From: Pleionea sediminis
Lineage (GTDB): Bacteria; Pseudomonadota; Gammaproteobacteria; Enterobacterales; Kangiellaceae
NCBI RefSeq assembly: GCF_007570825.1
Contig: NZ_SUNB01000001.1
Span: 1,674,001-1,738,000, forward strand
Length of the DNA: 64,000 bases
Direction: 5' to 3'
The position numbers and the translations under genes were made by a program. Under the pieces are notes generated by a model that did no database searches, was not told the origin of the DNA, and saw nothing but the letters and a program-made list of their open reading frames with translations. Below are positions 7,948-15,609 of this stretch, piece after piece (positions within the stretch are counted from its first letter, which is position 1; each line of letters opens with the position of its first letter).

Positions 7948-10548
7948 CTAGTGCGAACCTCGGATGCGACGCAACCCAAGGAGAATTAGGCCGAAGATAA
8001 GTGCAAAGTTAAGTGAACCGCTTTCTTCTTCTTCGCTTTCAGACTTGTAGGTAGCTTCAATAACTGCACCACCACTACCAACGGTCATTGTGGTATCTGC
8101 TCGTCTAGGATTGGCAAACTCAGCTGAGCCTTCAACAACTACCCATCGATCAAACAGCATTTCTTCCGCTGGTTCATTTGCGATGATGTTAACTGTTTCA
8201 CCCGCTGCATAATTTCCGCTTCCACTACCACCATTAATGGTGACTGTATAAAGAATGGCTTTGTAGGTTGCTTCAACAGTTGAGTCGCCAGAACCCATCG
8301 TGACAGAAGTTTGCATGCTGGTTGGAGAATCAATCACGGCATTGCCACTAGTGACTACCCAGCGATCAAATTCGAATTCGTCAGCTGGAGCATCGGCTGT
8401 TATGGAAATGCTTTCTCCTGCTGCGTACTCGCCGTCACCGCTACCCATTTCAATATTCAATTGATATTTGATGACCTTGTACGTTGCTTCAATGGACACG
8501 TCTTGCGTACCAATGGTTACTGTCGTTTCTGGACTTGTTGGTTGTGCTATATCTGCACTTCCATTTGTGACAATCCATCGATCAAATTCGTATTCAGGCT
8601 CAGGGCTATTGGCCGTTATTGAAACAACTTCGCCAGCCGCATATTCGCCATCACCTGAACCGTTGCTGATATTCAAAGCGTAAGTAATCACCTTGTAAGT
8701 CGCTTCAATCGTCGTGGTGCCGGGCTGAATTTTTGCGGTTGTTTCTAAACTTGTTGATGATGCAAGCTCTACAGAACCTTCTCTAATAACCCAACGGTCG
8801 AATTCATAACCTTCTGGCGCGGTATTGGCTGTGATAGTCACTGTTTTACCCGCAGCGTACTGACCGCCGCCTTGACCATTCTCGACAGTAAACAGAAAGC
8901 CCTGACAATTTGTTTGATTAAAGCAGAATGTCATTTCATCGGCTGGATCGCTGATATTTGAAATAGTATGGAATGTTTTTTGAATCACACCTCCCTGATA
9001 GGAGTCAGTATTGGGTAGCGTATCGGGTCCAATCATGTCGGTCGTGTTTGGTGAATATAGGTCAAAGCGATCGCCCTGATTATTCCCTTTTTCCATGTCA
9101 TAGTTGCCATCGGCTTGTAACAGCGCAACTTTGTAATGATTGCCATTTTCTGGCCATTCAGCTTGATCTGGATGACCTTCTGAGTTGTTGCCGGCTGCGT
9201 CATCGATGTGCCATATCGCAACACCATCAGCTTGATTTGGTATATTGTCGAAAACAGGCGTTCCATCCAGCGCTTTTCGTTGGCGTTTCTCGATCAACAA
9301 ATATTCACGATTTGGATAGCCTTCTTGTACTTTGTAAATGGTGTTGTCATCAAGTAGATATTTGCCAGGTACGGTTATTTCAACTGGTTCATTGAAACCT
9401 AATTGTTGGCGTCCCCAAGCGCTGAAGAAAGGCGGGCGCTGGCTACCGTCACTTCCCCAGGAATTTGCCATAAGTCCATAAGATCCGATTCCTTGACCAC
9501 CGCCGTTAGTATCGTACAGGTCGGGTAAACCGAAGAAGTGTCCAAGCTCATGTGCGATAACACCGACGCGTCCAATATCGGAGCCACATCTTGCCCATAA
9601 GGCGGGGTTGATGTTGTAGCTACTGACTCGAACCCCTTCATCGGAAGTCCATGCGCCGAAGCCCCATTTATGTGACCAGATACGTGAGTTTCGGTCGTTA
9701 GAAGTGTAGCAATCTTGACCACCCCACTCAGCGCCGTAGCCTGAGTGCACAAAGGTTATCGCATCGATGTAACCATCATTATCTTGGTCAAAATCGCTAA
9801 AATTGATTGTTTGGTCGGCATTATCGAGAGCTGCCTTTAAGAGGGTGTGAAGACGAGTCGTCATTCCTGAGTCTCCATCTGCCCAATAAGCTTCTGTTTC
9901 GGAGCTGGTGTACCAGTCGACAACGGTGGACTCTAAATTGAGTTGTCCATAAGAATTAGTCAGGTAAACATCTTTGACGCTTCCAGCAGGAGCAAGGTCA
10001 GCGTCACCGCCCTCTTGATTAAATAGAACATCGAAATCACTTGCTGATGGCAAAACCCTCTCTGGATAACCATTGGCTTCTGCCGCTTCTTCTGTGTGGT
10101 CTGCAAAACGAATGAGTATTACTAAATTTTTACGAGTCGCTACATTGGTTGAGCCGTTAGCGGACTTTTCTTTCACTGTTGGCATTTTCGACAATGGAAC
10201 GATAGGATCTTTATGGGCAAACGCTAGCGCTGTCTTTGGTGGTTTTATGCCTTTTTCAATGGCAGTAGGGGTGTCTATGCCCACTCTTTTACCAGTTGGT
10301 AACAACTTGCCGTCGGTACCTGATTTGGCGTATTCGTAGCAATTACCGTTTCTAATAACGGTATAACCATTGAGGTCTTCTTCCCAATGTTGCTCAGCGC
10401 TACCTTTCAAAACGAGCTGAATTGACTGACTTGTTTCTCCACATTGTTTAACGGTGAAAGGATCGGGGTTAGCAATCGATGCGCTGAGATTTTGAGAAAT
10501 GAGAGAGGTTCCTAAAACCATGCTTAAAGCTATATTTTTGTTTTTCAT
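7948..10548 (-). CDS. Secreted M6 family metalloprotease with B-repeats and C-terminal sorting signal
   Basis: Large exported zinc protease related to immune inhibitor A (M6). In order: signal peptide (about 26 residues); an N-terminal propeptide-like domain with the WEEDLNGYT motif; a catalytic domain with HELGHFFGLPDLYD about 335 residues in; and, in the last third, four tandem repeats of about 70 residues (each with YAAGE/YAAGK, FDRW and IEATYK-type motifs) resembling divergent InlB B-repeats. It ends with an acidic Ser/Glu linker, a short hydrophobic helix and a basic tail (LRRIRGSH). That tripartite end is typical of GlyGly-CTERM-like sorting signals cleaved by rhombosortase, although the Gly pair itself is only SGS here. 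The start at 10548 gives a standard signal peptide; an ATG at 10584 would add 12 residues. Likely role: extracellular protein degradation. Confidence 0.9.
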   Translation of the reverse strand: MKNKNIALSMVLGTSLISQNLSASIANPDPFTVKQCGETSQSIQLVLKGSAEQHWEEDLNGYTVIRNGNCYEYAKSGTDGKLLPTGKRVGIDTPTAIEKGIKPPKTALAFAHKDPIVPLSKMPTVKEKSANGSTNVATRKNLVILIRFADHTEEAAEANGYPERVLPSASDFDVLFNQEGGDADLAPAGSVKDVYLTNSYGQLNLESTVVDWYTSSETEAYWADGDSGMTTRLHTLLKAALDNADQTINFSDFDQDNDGYIDAITFVHSGYGAEWGGQDCYTSNDRNSRIWSHKWGFGAWTSDEGVRVSSYNINPALWARCGSDIGRVGVIAHELGHFFGLPDLYDTNGGGQGIGSYGLMANSWGSDGSQRPPFFSAWGRQQLGFNEPVEITVPGKYLLDDNTIYKVQEGYPNREYLLIEKRQRKALDGTPVFDNIPNQADGVAIWHIDDAAGNNSEGHPDQAEWPENGNHYKVALLQADGNYDMEKGNNQGDRFDLYSPNTTDMIGPDTLPNTDSYQGGVIQKTFHTISNISDPADEMTFCFNQTNCQGFLFTVENGQGGGQYAAGKTVTITANTAPEGYEFDRWVIREGSVELASSTSLETTAKIQPGTTTIEATYKVITYALNISNGSGDGEYAAGEVVSITANSPEPEYEFDRWIVTNGSADIAQPTSPETTVTIGTQDVSIEATYKVIKYQLNIEMGSGDGEYAAGESISITADAPADEFEFDRWVVTSGNAVIDSPTSMQTSVTMGSGDSTVEATYKAILYTVTINGGSGSGNYAAGETVNIIANEPAEEMLFDRWVVVEGSAEFANPRRADTTMTVGSGGAVIEATYKSESEEEESGSLNFALIFGLILLGLRRIRGSH
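8050..8895 (-). repeat. Four tandem 70-residue B-repeats within the M6 protease gene
   Basis: The protease C-terminal part consists of four consecutive units of about 70 residues. Each begins with a beta strand followed by a Gly/Ser-rich turn, then YAAG, an EFDRW-type core and a closing EATYK. The units differ clearly in DNA and protein sequence, so they are not a recent tandem duplication. Such repeats usually act as stalk or binding modules on surface proteins. Confidence 0.85.
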
Positions 10549-10860
10549 GGTTTTTTTGAATGTACTTAACGTTCTTTGTTCCATATTGTTTACTGCTCAC
10601 TTTGCTGACATCGGCGAAAGTGTATGTCAAATAACCAGTGTTTTCTGTGAGAGCGCTGGCAAAAAAGACAAAACGATGAATGATGTGTTAATTATTTATT
10701 AGGCTTTTTAGACGGTTAAATGAATTTTAAGCGTTAAATCCAACTTTACATGGTTGGTATTTTTCAAACTTCTGGTTCATCTTGGCTATAGTTAATAACT
10801 TAATCCAAATTCTTTTCCAAGCTACTCTCTGGAAAGTGGTTTTTAAAATTGGGGCCGCTC
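10549..10860. other. Divergent intergenic region
   Basis: About 310 bases between the divergent protease and phosphatase genes. It should hold both promoters. I see no convincing sigma-70 pair, operator palindrome or RNA gene in it. If the protease starts at the upstream ATG (10584), the region is 36 bases shorter. Confidence 0.4.
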
Positions 10861-11406
10861 ATGCCTAAGTTTTCATCCGGTGGAATAGATTTCCGATATT
10901 GGTGGGTCGATGAGCCCAAGTTTTTGGCGGGTCAGTCGCCAGCAGGTCGCGACCGATACGACTCAAAACAGTTTTTAAAGCATTTGCTTGATTTGGGCAT
11001 GCGAACGTTTATCAGTTTACAGGAAGAAGATGAAGTTGTTCGACGAGAATTTCCTTTTTACCACGACCCATTGGAGCGATTGGCTGAAGAAATAAATCAA
11101 GAAGTCTCATTTATTCGTTATCCGGCAATGGATGGTACAGCAATCAATGATAACTCCATTCGATTAATACTTGATGCCATTGATAGCTCTATCAAGCAGA
11201 AGCGACCTGTCTATTTGCATTGTCTTGCTGGTCATGGTCGCACAGGAACAATTGTTGGGTGTTGGTTAGTACGGCATGGCATGCGTGGTGATGAAGCTTT
11301 AGAGAAGATAAATGAACTAAGGGCCGCAGACGTACATTTCGCAAGTAAGCCTTCTCCGCAAAGACCAGCTCAAGTGGATAAAGTAAAATATTGGAAAGAG
11401 GTTTGA
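10861..11406 (+). CDS. Tyrosine/dual-specificity phosphatase family protein
   Basis: Protein phosphatase of the cysteine-based tyrosine/dual-specificity class. The P-loop HCLAGHGRTG holds the nucleophilic Cys (residue 121) and the phosphate-binding Arg (127). The upstream YPAMDG segment could carry the general-acid Asp. The length of about 181 residues fits compact bacterial dual-specificity phosphatases. The start is the ATG at 10861, preceded by GGGG seven bases away; a TTG at 10849 is a less likely alternative. No kinase neighbour is seen. The substrate may be a phosphotyrosine protein, a phosphoinositide-like lipid or a nucleotide, and cannot be resolved here. Confidence 0.85.
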   Translation: MPKFSSGGIDFRYWWVDEPKFLAGQSPAGRDRYDSKQFLKHLLDLGMRTFISLQEEDEVVRREFPFYHDPLERLAEEINQEVSFIRYPAMDGTAINDNSIRLILDAIDSSIKQKRPVYLHCLAGHGRTGTIVGCWLVRHGMRGDEALEKINELRAADVHFASKPSPQRPAQVDKVKYWKEV

Positions 11407-11444
11407 TGCTAGATGTCTCTTATCAGTGTTCTGTTAAATTAGCC

Positions 11445-12071
11445 TTACAGCCATCGAGGTGTTTGGGACTGATAAAGAGAATACTCTTCAGGAAACTTGA
11501 GTAATAAATGCTTTTCTTCCGCTGTGGCTTGTCTTTGAAGTGTCATTATCCCGAAGACTAGACAAATCAAGGTGAAGGCCGACGGGATTGCGAGAAAAAA
11601 ACCGAACTGTGCAAATGCGACGGCCACAAAAGCAGGATTTCTGGAATATTTATAAAATCCGGATGTTTTGAGATATTTCGGTCCTTCAGGATCTATTCCT
11701 GAGCGCCATTGAACGCCGAGACTTCGGTTTGACACTATTGCAAAAAGAAATCCGAAAGTTAGTAACACATTGCCCAGCAGTATTATTAGTTCGTAGTTTA
11801 ATGAATCAAAAACGATTAAGTAAGAATCGACTTGAGGATAGAGCCAACGCGCAATACAAACAAACCAAATCATAAGTCTAAAGAATCGAAACAGCATGTG
11901 ATTCCACCAAGTTGCGCAGTAGAGCTTCCCTGGGAAAACCATTTCAGATTTTTGTTTATGTTTTTTGATGAGTATGACCGACGTATAATAAATAGCGACT
12001 CCGGTAAAGAACATAGCCAGATAAGCACGTGTGAAACTATCAATTGCTGAATTGATTTCTACGACATTCAT
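11445..12071 (-). CDS. Isoprenylcysteine carboxyl methyltransferase-like membrane protein
   Basis: Integral membrane methyltransferase of the ICMT/PEMT-like superfamily. There are about five hydrophobic helices. The SAM-binding C-terminal core shows GFYKYSRNPAFVA (the family's R-[HN]-P motif) and the end signature EEKHLLLKFPEEY followed by TPRW. Bacterial members have mostly unknown lipid or small-molecule acceptors; true isoprenylcysteine is not expected. The gene lies 20 bases downstream of ppk2 on the same strand, so the two may be cotranscribed. The fold call is secure; the substrate is unknown. Confidence 0.8.
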   Translation of the reverse strand: MNVVEINSAIDSFTRAYLAMFFTGVAIYYTSVILIKKHKQKSEMVFPGKLYCATWWNHMLFRFFRLMIWFVCIARWLYPQVDSYLIVFDSLNYELIILLGNVLLTFGFLFAIVSNRSLGVQWRSGIDPEGPKYLKTSGFYKYSRNPAFVAVAFAQFGFFLAIPSAFTLICLVFGIMTLQRQATAEEKHLLLKFPEEYSLYQSQTPRWL

Positions 12072-12091
12072 TAGTAATTTTTTAATCGATT

Positions 12092-13051
12092 TTAATTGTT
12101 GTTTAAATTACGTTGCTCTGGATGCAGTGACTTTGCCAGTATGTGGTCGTCATGTTCGATAATGGAACTTGCTGGTCCGACAATCAGTGGATCCGGTTTT
12201 GAAACACTATGATGATCTTTATTGAGATAATCAAGGGAAGATAAAAAATGCTGCATACAATTTAAGCGAGCTCTCTTTTTATCGTCTGATTTGATGACTG
12301 TCCAGGGTGCATCTTTTGTATTAGTGTAAAAAAACATTGCTTCTTTTGCTTCGGTATAATCCTCCCATTTGTTTAGTGATTGAATATCTATGGGGCTTAA
12401 CTTCCATTGTTTTACTGGGTCGACTTTTCTTTTTTGAAATCGTTTGAGCTGCTCTTCTCTTGAAACAGAAAACCAATATTTAAAAAAATGGATTCCCGAT
12501 CGTGTAAGCATCCTTTCTAATTCAGGAACCTGACGCATAAACTCGAGATACTCTGCAGGTTCACAAAAGTTCATGACGCGCTCGACTCCAGCTCGGTTGT
12601 ACCAGCTACGATCAAATAGAACAATTTCTCCTGCCGTTGGTAAATGTTGAATATAGCGTTGAAAGTACCATTGTCCCTTTTCTTCTGCAGTTGGCTTTTC
12701 AAGAGCAACCACTCTCGCTCCTCGAGGATTCAAGTGTTCCATGAATCGTTTTATAGTACCACCTTTTCCGGCTGCATCCCTTCCCTCAAATATGATAACT
12801 ATTTTTTTTCCTTCAGCTTTTACCCATTTTTGAACTTTGAGTAACTCAATTTGTAAGCTTCTTTTACGCTTTTCATAGACTGAACGCGAAATTTTACTTT
12901 TGTAAGGATATGCAGATGATTGAAAGTCTGACTCTGTTGCTGACTTGTCATGTTTTATTTCTGCGAGGTGGTGACGAAGATCTGGACCATGTAATTCTTC
13001 AGATATCGACAAGGGTTCTTTGTTGTTTTCAGAAACCTTTTTATGACTCAT
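12092..13051 (-). CDS. ppk2: Polyphosphate kinase 2
   Basis: PPK2-family kinase, which transfers phosphate between polyphosphate and nucleoside phosphates. Walker A GRDAAGKGG is at residues 90-98. The Walker B/lid region FDRSWYNRAGVE starts near 146. The single-domain length of 319 residues suggests the class I-type enzyme that phosphorylates GDP/ADP. The N-terminal 60 residues are a polar, poorly conserved extension. GAGG eight bases before the ATG supports the start. No ppk1 or exopolyphosphatase is nearby; only the ICMT-like gene follows closely. Confidence 0.92.
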   Translation of the reverse strand: MSHKKVSENNKEPLSISEELHGPDLRHHLAEIKHDKSATESDFQSSAYPYKSKISRSVYEKRKRSLQIELLKVQKWVKAEGKKIVIIFEGRDAAGKGGTIKRFMEHLNPRGARVVALEKPTAEEKGQWYFQRYIQHLPTAGEIVLFDRSWYNRAGVERVMNFCEPAEYLEFMRQVPELERMLTRSGIHFFKYWFSVSREEQLKRFQKRKVDPVKQWKLSPIDIQSLNKWEDYTEAKEAMFFYTNTKDAPWTVIKSDDKKRARLNCMQHFLSSLDYLNKDHHSVSKPDPLIVGPASSIIEHDDHILAKSLHPEQRNLNNN

Positions 13052-13154
13052 AAGTAACGCCTCATTTCAGATCTTCAATTTTAATTATAGAAGGTCAGAC
13101 ATGATTTGTTTTATCAAAGTAAACCACGCTTGATCTGAATCAATAGCCGCCAAC

Positions 13155-13181
13155 AAAAAAGCCCGCATCAGCGGGCCTTTT
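13155..13181 (-). terminator. Rho-independent terminator of the coiled-coil protein gene
   Basis: A 6-bp GC stem (GCCCGC/GCGGGC) with a four-base loop is followed on the minus strand by six T residues. It lies about 20 bases past the stop codon at 13200. This is a textbook intrinsic terminator for the minus strand; the C-T-T-T-T on the other side could give weak termination on the plus strand. Confidence 0.88.
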
Positions 13182-13199
13182 CGGAAAAGGTGAGAGGAG

Positions 13200-13958
13200 T
13201 TACTTTTTCTTACCTTTTTTTGTATCTTCAGCAGCAGTCTTTATTAACTCAAGCAATTCTTCGTTAACTGCAGGAATTTTTTCTAAAGAGTCTTTATCTT
13301 CAACACTTTCAGCTAACTTGTTGTATTGCTCATTAGCTAATTTATTAAGTGCCGTGTATTCTTCAGAAAGTTCAACTGCTTTTTTGAGCACTTCTTTTTG
13401 CTCGGCAACAGTTGTTTCAGCGGTTTGCTTTTCTTTACGAAGTTTTTTGCTGAGATCTTCTGCTTGCTTTCGCGCTTTGGACTCGTCCATTTTTTCTTTC
13501 TTAAGCGCTTTCATTTTCTTGACGACATTTTCAGGAGTGTCAGCAAGAACTTTAGTAATCTGTTTTATTTCCTTCTGTTTTTCGGCAAGTTGATTCTTCG
13601 CCTTTTTGAGCTCATCGGCCGTCTGGCTTCGATTTGCTTCCATTGATTGCTCTGCTGTTTCCTTACCAGAAAGTGCGGCATCTCTCTCAGCTAAAGCTTG
13701 CTTGGTGGCTTTTTCTGCTGCTTCCACCTGTGCTTGCATTTCTGCGATCTGCTGTTCTGCTCTTTCTTGAGCTGCTTTAACCTCTACTTCGGCGTTATTC
13801 GCTAAAGCGATGGTTTTGTTTAGAGCTGCTTCGAGCTCTTCAGAAGTATATTCTTCTGCTAGTCCTAGTCCTTTCGCTGCGGTCTGCATAAGCATCTGCT
13901 TGCTAATGGCGAGTTCTTTCCAAACTTCTAGTTGGACTTCAACACTTGCTTGTTCCAA
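13200..13958 (-). CDS. Long coiled-coil protein of unknown function
   Basis: A 252-residue soluble protein, almost entirely a Lys/Glu/Ala/Gln-rich coiled coil, with a lysine-rich C-terminus (KKGKKK). No signal peptide, membrane segment or catalytic motif is present. It starts with TTG at 13958. GAGGAG six bases upstream is a very good ribosome site, and the first in-frame ATG is 21 codons later, so the TTG start is well supported. It has its own terminator and seems monocistronic. It might be structural or a scaffold; similarity to other coiled-coil proteins would be mostly compositional. Confidence 0.75.
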   Translation of the reverse strand: MEQASVEVQLEVWKELAISKQMLMQTAAKGLGLAEEYTSEELEAALNKTIALANNAEVEVKAAQERAEQQIAEMQAQVEAAEKATKQALAERDAALSGKETAEQSMEANRSQTADELKKAKNQLAEKQKEIKQITKVLADTPENVVKKMKALKKEKMDESKARKQAEDLSKKLRKEKQTAETTVAEQKEVLKKAVELSEEYTALNKLANEQYNKLAESVEDKDSLEKIPAVNEELLELIKTAAEDTKKGKKK

Positions 13959-14313
13959 TGCTGTCTCCTCTACTGCTTAAAATTTGCGCGGAATAATACA
14001 AGAAAAGTGGTGAAATATCTATAAAAGTTGGAGAAATATCCAAAACAATTCTGTTTGTTTTAATCAGAATGATTTTTATGCAAAGCAAATATGCGGGTAA
14101 CTTATTGATATTTATAGATAAAATAATATTTAAGGAGCATTTGTACAATAATGAAAAATAGTATTCTTTTAAGTGCGAATGTAAGGATTTAGGGTAGGAA
14201 ATCGAAGGTTTTGAGGATGTCTTGTGGAAAAGTACCAATTTTAAGAAATTTATTGAGGTTGGGTGGAGCTGATTTGTTGTGTGGTGGGCAATTAAGCCCA
14301 CCAATAGGTCTAT
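13959..14313. other. Intergenic region with a weak hairpin
   Basis: About 355 bases between two minus-strand genes. A 7-bp stem GGTGGGC/GCCCACC with loop AATTAA (14283-14302) lies just after the acyltransferase stop and may end that transcript, although no T run follows. The rest is AT-rich and should hold the promoter of the coiled-coil gene. The one long frame here has no family features and was rejected. Confidence 0.4.
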
Positions 14314-15228
14314 TTAGACGCTTGCCGATTCGGGTTGTTTGTTGCTGGTACCGATCTGGTTTTCAATCATTTGGTCTTTTTCTATCCATATTTGATTTAG
14401 CCAGGTTTGTACTCGAATACGGACGTCACTATCATTCATATCACCAATAATTTCAGACTTAACGTCTAACAATCTTACTTTGACTTTAATGGTGTTTAAT
14501 CGAGCGCACAAAAAGTCCCAAAAGGTTGGAATGCCATCAGGGTAGTGAATGGTTACATCGACCACTGTATTCATTTGTTCTCCCAAAATAGAGAGTACAG
14601 TGCCAATACCACCTGATTTAGGTTTTAGCAGATGTTTATAAGGAGAATTTTGTTTTTTGGCTTTTTGAGGAGTAAAACGTGTGCCTTCAACAAAATTCAT
14701 GACTGAAATTGGTATGTGTTTAAATTTTTCACATGCCTTCTTAGTCGTTTCCAGATCTTGCCCTTTTTTCTCTGGATGCTTTTTAAGATAGGCTTTGTTG
14801 TGACGTTTCATAAATGGGAAGTCTAATGCCCACCATGCAAGACCTAAGAGCGGAACGTAAATCAGCTCTTTTTTCAAAAAGAACTTAAGAAATGGAATTT
14901 TGCGATTAAAAATTTTCTGCAAAACGTAAATGTCGACCCAGGATTGATGGTTGGCCATGACGAGATACCAGTCTTTAACTGAGAAGTTTGCGTTGTCAGG
15001 CCACTCAATATCGATTTGACAGTGTTTGTGCGCGAGCATGCTGTTTACTGAGATCCAGCAACTGGCGCAGCCATTCAGCAAATAACTAAATACTCGGCGT
15101 AGTGCTGGTATTGGAATTAAAAATTTAAGTAGGGATAAAGCGAGTAATGGAATAATCCAAAAAATTATGTTCGCAACAAATAGAGTCATTGCAGTAGCGC
15201 CGATGAAAAAGCGCAAAATATCTTTCAT
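14314..15228 (-). CDS. PlsC-family acyltransferase (YihG-like)
   Basis: Membrane-bound 1-acylglycerol-3-phosphate acyltransferase family enzyme of the longer YihG/LCLAT-like branch. It makes or remodels phosphatidic acid by transferring an acyl chain to a lysophospholipid. Motif I NHQSWVD is at residues 93-99 and motif III FVEGTRFT is further on. Two hydrophobic helices in the first 45 residues anchor it to the inner membrane. The length of 304 matches E. coli YihG (about 310) better than PlsC (about 245). It follows the small DUF6489-like gene with 11 bases between them, so the two are probably cotranscribed. Confidence 0.88.
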   Translation of the reverse strand: MKDILRFFIGATAMTLFVANIIFWIIPLLALSLLKFLIPIPALRRVFSYLLNGCASCWISVNSMLAHKHCQIDIEWPDNANFSVKDWYLVMANHQSWVDIYVLQKIFNRKIPFLKFFLKKELIYVPLLGLAWWALDFPFMKRHNKAYLKKHPEKKGQDLETTKKACEKFKHIPISVMNFVEGTRFTPQKAKKQNSPYKHLLKPKSGGIGTVLSILGEQMNTVVDVTIHYPDGIPTFWDFLCARLNTIKVKVRLLDVKSEIIGDMNDSDVRIRVQTWLNQIWIEKDQMIENQIGTSNKQPESASV

Positions 15229-15239
15229 GTGAATATCTC

Positions 15240-15470
15240 TTACTTCTGCTGCTTGAATATGTTCTGCCAGAAATCCTGCTGCATTTCGGTCATTTTTTGA
15301 ATATCTGCGGGCATAAACTGCTGAAGTAGTTTCATCACATCAAAATCGCCAGACTCTATTTTTTTCTTGGCTTCGTTAATAATATCTTCGTGAAGCTCGG
15401 AAACATCCGGCATACCAAAAAACTTTCTCCATTCTTCTGGAGTTGCATCTATTTCAAAATTTACTTTCAT
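15240..15470 (-). CDS. DUF6489-like small protein
   Basis: A 76-residue acidic protein starting MKVNFEIDATPEEWRKFFG, a pattern I associate with the small uncharacterised DUF6489 family. It has no signal peptide or membrane helix. The N-terminal strand followed by two or three amphipathic helices rich in Met and Gln could mediate protein-protein contacts. It lies immediately upstream of the acyltransferase gene, suggesting cotranscription. No function is known. Confidence 0.65.
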   Translation of the reverse strand: MKVNFEIDATPEEWRKFFGMPDVSELHEDIINEAKKKIESGDFDVMKLLQQFMPADIQKMTEMQQDFWQNIFKQQK

Positions 15471-15551
15471 TTCAAAGACCTATGAAATGGACATTAATTA
15501 TTATTGAATAACAGCCTAGTGGAAAGGTAATTAGTGTACCGGATTGTCGCT

Positions 15552-15600
15552 CCAGGCGATACCTTCAATCAGAAGGCGCTTCTTACTGAGGATCGCCTGG
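15552..15600. other. Structured DNA element downstream of speA
   Basis: A 9-bp inverted repeat CCAGGCGAT/ATCGCCTGG encloses a smaller hairpin AGAAG-GCG-CTTCT, and CCTTC/GAAGG can pair as an alternative. GTTTTG follows on the plus strand; no T run follows on the minus strand, where speA ends at 15610. It could be a terminator, an RNA stability hairpin or a repeated extragenic palindrome; one window cannot decide. Confidence 0.45.
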
Positions 15601-15609
15601 GTTTTGTAG

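Noticed and set aside
8311-8622. Plus-strand frames antisense to the M6 protease repeats
   Set aside because: They arise from the codon pattern of the repeats on the other strand; protein sequence is low quality and lacks any motif.
13939-14304. Minus-strand frame of 121 codons upstream of the coiled-coil gene
   Set aside because: Overlaps the supported start of the coiled-coil gene, composition is noise-like, and no ribosome site is seen.
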